DNA of 27,012 bases. Source: an uncultured Bacteroidales bacterium (GTDB lineage: Bacteria; Bacteroidota; Bacteroidia; Bacteroidales; Muribaculaceae). Made by a program: the position numbers and the translations under genes. The notes under the pieces are model-generated. The model did not search any database, had not been told where the DNA came from, and was given only the letters and a program-made list of their open reading frames with translations. Location of the stretch: NCBI GenBank assembly GCA_900542185.1, contig UQMZ01000047.1:1-27012 (forward strand), in the 5' to 3' direction. Of the stretch, positions 8,119-14,581 are shown piece by piece (the stretch's first letter is position 1; each line of letters opens with the position of its first letter).

Positions 8119-8592
8119 ATGAATGACAATAAAGATTTGATATTAGCAATTTTAGCCGTTTTAGTTCCAGCCGTGGTAGCTTTCATGGGTTACATTATAC
8201 ATCGAAAAACGGAACGAATTAAAATTATGGAAAATCAATTATCTGAAAAGAAATATCTTGCCTATGCTGGAGTGGTGACATTATTCTTCAATATCTTAAA
8301 AACAGTAAAAGCAGGAAAAACTTCAGATGAAAATCTGGCAGAAAAGATGGTTGATTTAAAAAGAGATATATTACTTTATGGATCTGATAGTGTATTTTAT
8401 GCATTTAATAATTTCTTTGACATCTCTACTAACAATCCTGGAGATATTAAGTTGATGATGGATGTATGGCTAAACCTAATATTAAAGATAAGACAGGATA
8501 TGTGTGGCCATAAATCCAAATTAAGTAAGGATGACATATTATTAAACTTAATGCAAAGTCGAAATGAGGCACAAAAATTTTATAACTTATAA
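8119..8592 (+). CDS. Small single-helix membrane protein, unknown function
   Basis: I do not recognise this 157-residue protein. Residues about 5-26 (DLILAILAVLVPAVVAFMGYII) form one transmembrane helix with a short N-terminus. A basic stop-transfer stretch (HRKTERIK) and a charged, mostly helical cytoplasmic domain follow. The coding sequence is much more AT-rich than its neighbours (roughly one third G+C by eye), which suggests recent acquisition. Single-helix proteins with a helical cytoplasmic part occur in phage-defence islands, but no effector motif is visible. It starts 35 bases after the AAA_14 stop, so the two could be co-transcribed. Confidence 0.75.
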   Translation: MNDNKDLILAILAVLVPAVVAFMGYIIHRKTERIKIMENQLSEKKYLAYAGVVTLFFNILKTVKAGKTSDENLAEKMVDLKRDILLYGSDSVFYAFNNFFDISTNNPGDIKLMMDVWLNLILKIRQDMCGHKSKLSKDDILLNLMQSRNEAQKFYNL

Positions 8593-8651
8593 TCACACAA
8601 CACGTGAAAAGAATTAGAATATAGTAACGCTAACAATTGAAGAAAATTTTG

Positions 8652-8659
8652 TAACTTTG
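8652..8659 (+). promoter_or_regulatory. Bacteroidota -7 promoter element before a non-coding unit
   Basis: TAACTTTG matches TAnnTTTG, with transcription expected to begin near 8665. No long open frame follows. A terminator lies about 165 bases downstream. Confidence 0.6.
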
Positions 8660-8669
8660 CAATACCTCA

Positions 8670-8762
8670 ATGGAAACAATGGGGAAGAACATTGAAATTG
8701 TGTCGTGTGCAATTCGTGAACAACGGATAGGACGGCATTACAATATTCTGGATACTACTTAG
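8670..8762 (+). CDS. Possible 30-residue leader peptide
   Basis: ATG 8670 opens a 30-codon frame (METMGKNIEIVSCAIREQRI then GRHYNILDTT) ending at TAG 8760-8762, about 5 bases after the predicted transcription start. With almost no leader and no ribosome-binding site it is weakly supported. It may be a leader peptide or a chance frame in an sRNA. Confidence 0.25.
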   Translation: METMGKNIEIVSCAIREQRIGRHYNILDTT

Positions 8763-8802
8763 TTACAACGATATATCCCGACCTCTCCGGGGTCACCACA
8801 AG

Positions 8803-8830
8803 AGAGATTGCCTTAAGGCAGTCTCTTTTT
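8803..8830 (+). terminator. Intrinsic terminator
   Basis: AGAGATTGCC pairs with GGCAGTCTCT over 10 bp (one G-U) around a TTAA loop, followed directly by a T run. Confidence 0.85.
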
Positions 8831-9017
8831 GTTATCGGCAGCGCAAATGCCCCACCGTATGCGTTAAAAAGGGTAGTCTGCACACTTTCTATCAACATTT
8901 AATCATTGTATTGAATAAAAACCTGCCTTCTAGGAGTTCAATTTAGTTGACTATATGAGGAACTGCCTTTTGAACTATGGATTTGGCAATCAATCTTGAT
9001 TACATTCTTTTTAGATT

Positions 9018-9053
9018 CAAACGTGTAGTCATAATTCGATGATTGCACGTTTG
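9018..9053 (+). other. 15-bp hairpin downstream of the AraC gene
   Basis: 9018-9032 pairs with 9039-9053 around AATTCG. All 15 positions pair as plus-strand RNA, two through G-U. On the minus strand those two become A-C mismatches, so a plus-strand transcript is favoured. The downstream sequence (TTTCAGTTT) is only mildly T-rich, so it may be a weak terminator facing AraC. Confidence 0.5.
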
Positions 9054-9072
9054 TTTCAGTTTGGAAACCCCA

Positions 9073-9903
9073 TCATTCCATCGGTCTAAGAGACTGACGG
9101 TATTTTTGAGGAGAAACTCCCAAATGCTTTGTTGCATAACGACTGAAATATGATACCGAGGCGAAATTCATCTCATCAGCAATCTGTGTTATGGAGAGAT
9201 TGGGATTGTCTAAATATTCAATCACCATAGGAACGGTATATCTGTCAATATAATATGTTACACTTTTCCCGGTCTGTCGTTTTATGGTGTCTGAAAGGTA
9301 TTTTACCGAAACATTGAGTTGAGCTGCATAATATGACACCTTCCGATATCTTTTGCTTCTGCCACTGTCAAGTAATGCCATCAAACTTTTTACAACATAA
9401 AGACTGCGATTTGTTGCAAATACCGATGCGTGATTCTCCGCATGGAAATGAAAAAGGTCGTAAATCATTGTCAAGGCAAGGCTCCCCAGCAGTTCCCTGT
9501 AGAATAAATGTCCCGTATCTGAAAGGCGGGCTCTGATATTGCGCATATCTGTCAGCAGAATCCGTGCGTTCTCATCTGTCAGGGGAATTACCGGATTGTC
9601 AAATAAACTTATGCCACCTCCTATTCCATAATGATTTGCCGGCAGCTGATTGTTCAGAAAATCCTGAGGGGCTGCAAGGATTTCGACCTGAAGGTCTTCT
9701 GACTGTCTTCCGATAGAGACTGATTCCGGGTTAGTGATTACAACGGCATCATTCCTTTTTATCTTAAAATTGCGTCCGTTATATGAAAAGCATCCCTCTC
9801 CTGAAAGACATAACAGATGGATACACCACCCACTGAATTTCACTGAACATATCAGATGAAACAAGGTGGAATATACGATTTCGATATGATTGCCATTTTC
9901 CAT
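9073..9903 (-). CDS. AraC-family transcriptional regulator
   Basis: The 276-residue protein has an N-terminal cupin-like sensing region (about 1-165; GEGCFSYNGRNFKIKRNDAVVI is typical) and a C-terminal AraC double helix-turn-helix. The first helix pair lies around YYAAQLNVSVKYLSDTIKRQ. The second lies around LSITQIADEMNFASVSYFSRY and is followed by the family signature KHLGVSPQKYR. It is encoded divergently from the flavodoxin-AKR-EamA-RibD genes, with 133 bases between starts. That arrangement suggests it controls that operon in response to a small molecule or redox stress; the inducer is unknown. Confidence 0.93.
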   Translation of the reverse strand: MENGNHIEIVYSTLFHLICSVKFSGWCIHLLCLSGEGCFSYNGRNFKIKRNDAVVITNPESVSIGRQSEDLQVEILAAPQDFLNNQLPANHYGIGGGISLFDNPVIPLTDENARILLTDMRNIRARLSDTGHLFYRELLGSLALTMIYDLFHFHAENHASVFATNRSLYVVKSLMALLDSGRSKRYRKVSYYAAQLNVSVKYLSDTIKRQTGKSVTYYIDRYTVPMVIEYLDNPNLSITQIADEMNFASVSYFSRYATKHLGVSPQKYRQSLRPME

Positions 9904-10003
9904 TCTCCAAAAATAGCCAATTCTTCTTAACCGGCAAAACGATTTGCGCTTTTTGTGAAAAAATACACGTTATTTTTGAAACAATCAACTGCCATAAACC
10001 AAC

Positions 10004-10011
10004 TAATTTTG
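10004..10011 (+). promoter_or_regulatory. Bacteroidota -7 promoter element for the redox operon
   Basis: TAATTTTG matches TAnnTTTG, 25 bases before the flavodoxin ATG. A TTTG at 9975-9978 is 25 bases upstream, longer than the usual 19-21 spacing, which would fit a promoter needing an activator. Confidence 0.6.
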
Positions 10012-10036
10012 CAACATAAAAATAAAAGATGAAATC

Positions 10037-10558
10037 ATGGGTAAGACATTGATTGCATACTATTCCCGTCGAGGCGAGAACTATGTGAATGGTATAATCA
10101 AGGATTTATCCATTGGTAATACGGAAACTATGGCTAATAAAATAGCTGTATATCTTGATGTAGATATATTCCGTATTGAAACCGTGAGCGATTATCCGGA
10201 AGATTATACCGAGACGACAAATGTGGCAATGCTTGAGTTGAACGCCAATGCTCGCCCAAAGTTGAAATCGTCGATAGACAATATCGGAGAGTATGATATG
10301 GTATTTCTGGGTTATCCCAACTGGTGGGGTACAATGCCGATGTGTGTATGTACATTTCTTGAATCGTATGATTTCTCCGGTAAGACAATTCTTCCATTCT
10401 GTACCCATGAAGGGAGCGGACTGGGACATAGCGAAAAGGACATCGTAAAGTTTTGTCCTGATTCAGATGTGAAAAAAGGTCTTGCAATACGTGGAAGCCG
10501 TGTGGCGACTGCTGACAACGAGATTGCGGCATGGTTGAACGACAATAAACTGATATAA
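10037..10558 (+). CDS. Flavodoxin-family protein
   Basis: The 173-residue single-domain flavodoxin-like protein should bind FMN and carry electrons in the cytoplasm. The N-terminal strand and phosphate loop region is LIAYYSRRGENYVNG, with GNTETMANKIA after a short insertion. The central strand and loop MVFLGYPNWWGTMPM is typical of the Bacteroidota flavodoxin group found next to aldo/keto reductases. LPFCTHEGSGLG provides the other flavin-contact loop. It is the first gene of the presumed operon under divergent AraC control. Its redox partner may be the downstream reductases, but this is inferred. Confidence 0.9.
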   Translation: MGKTLIAYYSRRGENYVNGIIKDLSIGNTETMANKIAVYLDVDIFRIETVSDYPEDYTETTNVAMLELNANARPKLKSSIDNIGEYDMVFLGYPNWWGTMPMCVCTFLESYDFSGKTILPFCTHEGSGLGHSEKDIVKFCPDSDVKKGLAIRGSRVATADNEIAAWLNDNKLI

Positions 10559-10575
10559 TAATGCATACAAGATGA

Positions 10576-10772
10576 TTAGGTGAAATAAAAGTCTCAGCCA
10601 TAGGCATGGTATGTATGAATCCGAGTGGAATCACCGGGAAGGGACAGGAAAAAGGTTATGCTGTAAAAGTGATTCGCACCGCACATGACAAAGGCATAAC
10701 TCTAAGAGATACGGCCGAGGCATACGGCCATTTATTAATGAAGTATTAGTAGGCGAGGCACTTATAGGTGAG
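10576..10772 (+). pseudogene. Remnant of an aldo/keto reductase (N-terminal part, frameshifted)
   Basis: Reading from 10576 gives LGEIKVSAIGMVCMNPSG, then GYAVKVIRTAHDKGITLRDT and AEAYG, closely matching the aldo/keto reductase N-terminus (VSAIGLGCMGMS ... GITFFDTAEVYG). A single-base loss around 10724-10731 shifts the frame. The next frame continues PFINEVLVGEAL, the expected following motif. Similarity then stops; about 200 residues of the barrel are missing. It is not a copy of the intact reductase downstream, which belongs to another subfamily. It probably marks a once larger operon. Confidence 0.85.
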
Positions 10773-10827
10773 ACACAAATACTTTATGTTTCATCTATAA
10801 ATAAGCATAAATAATAAACAGTAAGAT

Positions 10828-11670
10828 ATGGAAACTATCAAATTGTACAACGGAGTCGAAATGCCGGTATTGGGCTACGGCGTATATCAGGTTACTCCGG
10901 AAGAGTGTGAAAGATGTGTGGCCGATGCTATCAGCGTAGGTTACAGGATGATTGACACCGCACAGGCATATCAGAACGAAGAAGGTGTAGGCAATGCTGT
11001 CACAAAGTGCGGCGTTCCCCGTAATGAACTGTTCATAGTAACGAAAGTGTGGATTTCCAATGCCGGTTACGAAAAGGCAAAGGCATCTATTGATGAGTCG
11101 CTGCGCAAACTCCGCACCGATTATATCGACCTGCTCCTCATTCATCAGCCTTTCAACGATTACTACGGCACATACCGTGCTATGGAGGAAGCATATCGAG
11201 AGGGGAAAGTCCGTGCCATCGGCGTAAGCAATTTCTATCCCGACCGTTTCATCGACATCGCTGAATTCAGTGAAATCAAGCCGATGGTCAATCAGGTTGA
11301 GACACATGTTTTTAACCAACAGCGTGTGCCACAGGAAATCATGAAGAAATACGGATGTCAGATTATGTCATGGGGACCTTTCGCCGAAGGTCGCAATGAC
11401 TTCTTCACAAATCCGCAATTGACCGCTATCGGAGAAAAATACGGAAAAAGTGTGGCCCAGACAGCTCTCCGTTTTCTCATACAGCGTGGTGTGATCGTCA
11501 TACCTAAATCCACTCACAAAGAGCGTATGGCTCAGAATATGGATGTGTTCGATTTCACGCTTTCTGATGAAGACATGAATGTTATTGCCGGACTTGATAA
11601 GGCTGAGAGCCTGTTCTTCTCTCATTATGACCCTGAAACAGTGACATTCCTTACAAGTCTGGGCAAATAA
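10828..11670 (+). CDS. Aldo/keto reductase (2,5-diketogluconate reductase-like)
   Basis: The 280-residue NADPH-dependent carbonyl reductase has the size and motifs of the AKR5-like group. The catalytic tetrad is visible: D43 and Y48 (MIDTAQAY), K73 (FIVTKVW) and H106 (LLLIHQP). The cofactor-binding region near the C-terminus contains VIVIPKSTHKERMAQN. It probably reduces toxic or metabolic aldehydes and ketones; the substrate is not determinable. It sits in the presumed operon 3' of the broken reductase and ends 12 bases before the transporter ATG. Confidence 0.93.
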   Translation: METIKLYNGVEMPVLGYGVYQVTPEECERCVADAISVGYRMIDTAQAYQNEEGVGNAVTKCGVPRNELFIVTKVWISNAGYEKAKASIDESLRKLRTDYIDLLLIHQPFNDYYGTYRAMEEAYREGKVRAIGVSNFYPDRFIDIAEFSEIKPMVNQVETHVFNQQRVPQEIMKKYGCQIMSWGPFAEGRNDFFTNPQLTAIGEKYGKSVAQTALRFLIQRGVIVIPKSTHKERMAQNMDVFDFTLSDEDMNVIAGLDKAESLFFSHYDPETVTFLTSLGK

Positions 11671-11682
11671 CCTGTGGCACGT

Positions 11683-12588
11683 ATGGTGGAACAGATTTCA
11701 AAAATCAAAGGACACGCCGCTGTTCTTGGGGCAAACATCATTTTCGGATTGAATGTCCCTATTACGAAATCGTTGCTTGATAACTGGATGACCCCGTTAT
11801 CCTATATGGTTACAAGGACGATATGGGCAGCGGTCGTCTTTTGGATTATACAATGTTTTCTGCCCAAAGAATACGTGCCGTTGAAAGACAAGGGTATCAT
11901 AGCATTGGGTGGTATATTGGGATTTATTGTGTCGCAATATCTCACTGCACTCAGTTTGCAATATACAAGTCCGGTGTATTTCTCACTTATTGTTGCTCTC
12001 AGTCCTGTCAGTGTCATGCTTCTTGCAGCGGTATTATTAAAAGAACCGATAACCGGCAAGAAAACGATTGGTGTGGCTGTTGGGGTACTCGGAGCCTTGA
12101 TACTGGTTGTCAAGGCAAAAAGCAATACCGGTTCAAACAACCTTTTGGGCATAGGGCTGGCGGTGACAAGTATAATTGCATACTCTGTGTATCTGATTAT
12201 TATGCGTTCTGTGGCACAAAAATATTCCGCAGTCACACAGATGAAATGGATGTTTCTGTTCACAGCCGCTATATTGATTCCGATTGGAGTGCCTGACATA
12301 CTTCAGTACGGATTGTTTACGCACAACTGGAACTGGACGGCTATTTCTGAATTAGGCTTTGTGGTGATTTTTGCAACCTCCGTGGGATATTTTTTGATGC
12401 CGTTAGGAATGAAGCGAATAAGAGCCACAACAGTTAGCGTATATATGAATCTCCAGCCAGTGGTTGCGTCTATAACCGCTATCGCCATAGGGCAGGACAC
12501 ATTCTCATGGTTTATGCTATTGGCAGGAATATTAGTTTTATCCGGAGCCTATATCGTAAGTACGAGTAAAGCACGTATTAATAATTGA
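11683..12588 (+). CDS. EamA/DMT-family transporter
   Basis: The protein has about ten transmembrane helices in two EamA halves (about 10-140 and 155-295). The first half opens with the typical GANIIFGLNVPITK and contains LSPVSVMLLAAVLLKEPITG. The second half ends QPVVASITAIAIGQDTFSWF. It is an inner-membrane metabolite exporter or importer of unknown substrate. I prefer ATG 11683 (301 residues) over the in-frame GTG 11674. It is tightly packed between the reductase and RibD-like genes, so it is probably co-expressed and may export a product or toxic substrate of that pathway. Confidence 0.9.
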   Translation: MVEQISKIKGHAAVLGANIIFGLNVPITKSLLDNWMTPLSYMVTRTIWAAVVFWIIQCFLPKEYVPLKDKGIIALGGILGFIVSQYLTALSLQYTSPVYFSLIVALSPVSVMLLAAVLLKEPITGKKTIGVAVGVLGALILVVKAKSNTGSNNLLGIGLAVTSIIAYSVYLIIMRSVAQKYSAVTQMKWMFLFTAAILIPIGVPDILQYGLFTHNWNWTAISELGFVVIFATSVGYFLMPLGMKRIRATTVSVYMNLQPVVASITAIAIGQDTFSWFMLLAGILVLSGAYIVSTSKARINN

Positions 12589-12605
12589 ATTATTCAAATA
12601 AAAAG

Positions 12606-13292
12606 ATGAAAAGACCTTATATCATTAGCCACATGATGATGTCGCTTGACGGGCGGATTGATTGCCCCGTAATGGCACAAATCAGTGGTGAGGAATATTA
12701 TACCGCGCTCGATTCTCTTGGCAAGTGTTCTAAACTGACAGGCAGAACTACCGCGGCACTGGAATGTACGGCTGTCGGTGGAGAAAACTCGAACCCAGAA
12801 CTGTTGTCATTCAGCCGTGAATCATTCCACATCGCAAGGCAGTCTGACCAATATACTATCGTGATGGATACCAAGGGAAGCCTTCAGTGGTGTGCCGCTC
12901 ATGCTGACGGTTATCCTGTATTGTGTATTTGCAGCGGGAATGTATCAGACTCATATCTTGCGGATATGCGTTCCAAAGGTATATCGTGGGTTGCAGCAGG
13001 CGAAGGGGAAATTGATCTTGCACGGGCTATGGAAATGCTTTGCCAAGAATTTGGTATCACAAAAGTTGCCATTGTAGGGGGCGGCTATATAAATGGTGGA
13101 TTCCTTGATGCCGGACTTATTGACGAGGTCAGCATGATGATTGCAGCAGGCATTGATGGAAGAAAAGGTGAAACTTCTGTGTTTGACGGTATCCCTCATG
13201 ACCGTCATCCATATCGACTTCGCCTGAATAGTTTAGACCGTTGCACAGGCACTGATACTATTTGGGCAAGGTATGCAGTAATCAGAAAGTGA
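12606..13292 (+). CDS. RibD C-terminal/DHFR-like reductase
   Basis: The 228-residue protein has the RibD_C/dihydrofolate-reductase-like fold. Its N-terminus YIISHMMMSLDGRID and the late NADPH-binding segment VAIVGGGYINGGFLDAGLIDEV are diagnostic. It lacks the deaminase domain of bifunctional RibD, and no other riboflavin genes are nearby, so a stand-alone reductase of another substrate is more likely than riboflavin synthesis. I chose ATG 12606, preceded by an A-rich leader, over TTG 12585, which would overlap the transporter stop. It is the last gene of the presumed redox operon. Confidence 0.85.
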   Translation: MKRPYIISHMMMSLDGRIDCPVMAQISGEEYYTALDSLGKCSKLTGRTTAALECTAVGGENSNPELLSFSRESFHIARQSDQYTIVMDTKGSLQWCAAHADGYPVLCICSGNVSDSYLADMRSKGISWVAAGEGEIDLARAMEMLCQEFGITKVAIVGGGYINGGFLDAGLIDEVSMMIAAGIDGRKGETSVFDGIPHDRHPYRLRLNSLDRCTGTDTIWARYAVIRK

Positions 13293-13382
13293 TAAATCGG
13301 GAGACAAGATCAAATCATAGGGTAAATCAGTCTCTTTAATCATTGGGTTTCTTTATAGAAATTCCGTCCACAGAATATTGTG

Positions 13383-13422
13383 TTCCCCCTGATAGTCCGT
13401 AAATGGGGACTATCAGGGGGAA
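13383..13422. repeat. 16-bp perfect inverted repeat
   Basis: TTCCCCCTGATAGTCC (13383-13398) is exactly complementary to 13407-13422, with an 8-base loop. Neither side has a T tract, so it is not a classical terminator. It may end the redox operon transcript, be a protein-binding site, or be a small-element remnant. Confidence 0.85.
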
Positions 13423-13559
13423 TATCGTAGGAGATTTGACAAAATTAATCATCAACCAATCCCCCCCATAAATAAAAAACGATATATTGCAACACTGAAA
13501 TATTATTTCGGAGAAGAATATTAAATCGCAGAATGAGGCATTAGGGAGCAGTCTCTCTA

Positions 13560-13586
13560 CTGATTTACTAAACCTATGTAAATCAG
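13560..13586 (+). ncRNA. Hairpin, part of a possible non-coding transcript
   Basis: CTGATTTAC pairs perfectly with GTAAATCAG around a 9-base loop. With the GACC-type hairpin at about 13609 and the terminator after it, the layout recalls the 8665-8830 unit. No TAnnTTTG promoter is visible, so a separate transcript is uncertain. Confidence 0.3.
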
Positions 13587-13627
13587 CGCGTATATAGAAA
13601 TAGCCCTGAGACCTCCGGCGTCACAAG

Positions 13628-13657
13628 AGAGATTGCTTTCAGGCAGTCTCTTTTTTT
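13628..13657 (+). terminator. Intrinsic terminator, related to the one at 8803
   Basis: AGAGATTGC pairs with GCAGTCTCT (one G-U) around TTTCAG, followed by six further T. The stem and preceding ~20 bases resemble 8780-8830. Confidence 0.85.
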
Positions 13658-13682
13658 GTCTAAAGAATTTTTTATTATCCGG

Positions 13683-13713
13683 TGCAAGGTTTTCATTATC
13701 GGCGGATTTAATA
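13683..13713 (+). promoter_or_regulatory. Putative ECF-sigma promoter of the NigD-like gene
   Basis: TGCAAG (13683-13688), 16 bases, then GATTTAATA (13705-13713), with the ATG 30 bases later. The same pair at 15-base spacing precedes the Ig-like lipoprotein gene. The spacing fits ECF -35/-10 elements. It differs from the housekeeping TAnnTTTG type, pointing to the sigma factor encoded downstream. Confidence 0.5.
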
Positions 13714-13743
13714 TAATAGAACAACCAATAAAATCATAGCGAT

Positions 13744-14478
13744 ATGGCAAAACAACATCTTTTATTATCTGTCGTCGGAGTTGTGCTGCTCATGATGCTT
13801 CCATCATGTCTCAATGACGACGATTCTTCCGAGTTGCTGAGGCCGACGGCACTTGTTACCGTATGTCCTAATGCCGATGGCAGCTTTATAATGCAACTCG
13901 ACGACGAGACACAGTTAGTACCGACGAATCTGAAGTCTTCTCCTTTCGGGACAAAAGAAGTCAGAGCCCTTGTGAACTATACGGAAACCAATGTTTCGCC
14001 ACAAGACAAAAAAACAAGGAATGTCGAAGTCAACTGGCTTGACAGCATCCGCACCAAATTACCGGTGGAAACTCTGGGAGAACAAGATGCCGCCAAATTT
14101 GGGAATGATCCCGTTGAAATCGTGCAGGATTGGGTTACTGTGGCTGAGGACGGCTATCTGACGCTGCGGATACGCACTCTCTGGAGTTCTCCACATGCTA
14201 CCCACGTTCTTAATCTTGTGACCGGAACTAATCCGGAAGATCCTTATGAACTTGAATTAAGACACGATGCCAAAGGAGACGATAACGGAAGCTGGGGAGA
14301 CGCTCTGATAGCGTTTAATCTTAACAAACTGCCTGGCGCCGACGCCGGCAAGGCCAGAATCAAACTTAAGTGGAAGTCCTTTACAGGCGAAAAATCTGCT
14401 GAGTTTGAGATAAAGATGCGCCCGATAAAGCAAGAAATCGATGCAAATAATATCCAGCATTCCAAAGGCATAGAATAA
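13744..14478 (+). CDS. NigD-like lipoprotein
   Basis: The 244-residue lipoprotein has a signal peptide ending LMMLPSC with lipidated C22. LNDDDSSE follows, an acidic stretch resembling the surface lipoprotein export signal of Bacteroides. The body matches NigD-like proteins: an N-terminal OB-like part (LVTVCPNADGSFIMQLDDET ... VRALVNYTE) and a C-terminal beta domain (GYLTLRIRTLW ... HVLNLV). The family is named after the Prevotella nigrescens nigrescin locus; its biochemical role is unknown. In Bacteroides, as I recall, a NigD protein belongs to a Das/Dma sigma regulon linked to vesiculation. Its place upstream of a Das/Dma-type pair, with a shared promoter motif, suggests the same here. Confidence 0.87.
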   Translation: MAKQHLLLSVVGVVLLMMLPSCLNDDDSSELLRPTALVTVCPNADGSFIMQLDDETQLVPTNLKSSPFGTKEVRALVNYTETNVSPQDKKTRNVEVNWLDSIRTKLPVETLGEQDAAKFGNDPVEIVQDWVTVAEDGYLTLRIRTLWSSPHATHVLNLVTGTNPEDPYELELRHDAKGDDNGSWGDALIAFNLNKLPGADAGKARIKLKWKSFTGEKSAEFEIKMRPIKQEIDANNIQHSKGIE

Positions 14479-14502
14479 AACAGCCGGAAATCATCTTTCC
14501 GA

Positions 14503-14532
14503 TGCAAGATTTTGCAAAAGGGAGATTTAATA
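14503..14532 (+). promoter_or_regulatory. Putative ECF-sigma promoter of the Ig-like lipoprotein gene
   Basis: TGCAAG (14503-14508), 15 bases, then GATTTAATA (14524-14532), matching the motif before the NigD-like gene. Flanking bases are also alike (CCGATGCAAGATTTT here, CCGGTGCAAGGTTTT there). Confidence 0.5.
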
Positions 14533-14581
14533 AAATGAGAGCTCTCAGGAAATAAGTTTCAACTATAAACAAACAACTAAG

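Larger units (their letters stand above)
8665..8830 (+). ncRNA. Candidate small RNA of about 165 nt
   Basis: The unit runs from the predicted start just after the 8652-8659 promoter to an intrinsic terminator. A short GACC/GGTC hairpin (8780-8794) precedes the terminator. The last ~50 bases resemble 13608-13657 (shared CAAGAGAGATTGC and GGCAGTCTCTTTTT), suggesting a recurring 3' module. It might instead be the messenger for the 30-codon frame inside it. No known family recognised. Confidence 0.45.
8593..9072. other. 480-bp intergenic region with sRNA-like unit and hairpins
   Basis: This stretch lies between the small membrane protein gene and the end of the convergent AraC gene. It holds a -7 promoter element (8652-8659), a 30-codon reading frame (8670-8762), an intrinsic terminator (8803-8830) and a long hairpin (9018-9053). 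I see nothing identifiable in 8835-9010 beyond short A/T-rich repeats. Confidence 0.7.
13293..13743. other. 451-bp intergenic region with several hairpins
   Basis: No convincing open frame is present. In order it holds a 16-bp perfect inverted repeat (13383-13422), a C-rich stretch near 13463, a 9-bp hairpin (13560-13586), a terminator (13628-13657) and the putative ECF promoter for the NigD-like gene (13683-13713). Confidence 0.7.

Noticed and set aside
8910..8923. ATTGAATAAAAACC repeated from the AAA_14 promoter region (6802-6815)
   Set aside because: A 14-base A/T-rich match is expected about once by chance in a window this size, and no -7 element follows it here.
9899..9912. TATTTTTG on the minus strand as the AraC promoter
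   Set aside because: It ends only 4 bases before the ATG, which would put the transcript start inside the start codon.
14536..14547. 12-bp palindrome TGAGAGCTCTCA upstream of the Ig-repeat lipoprotein
   Set aside because: It is short, single-copy and in the leader; there is no supporting second site, so not called as an operator.
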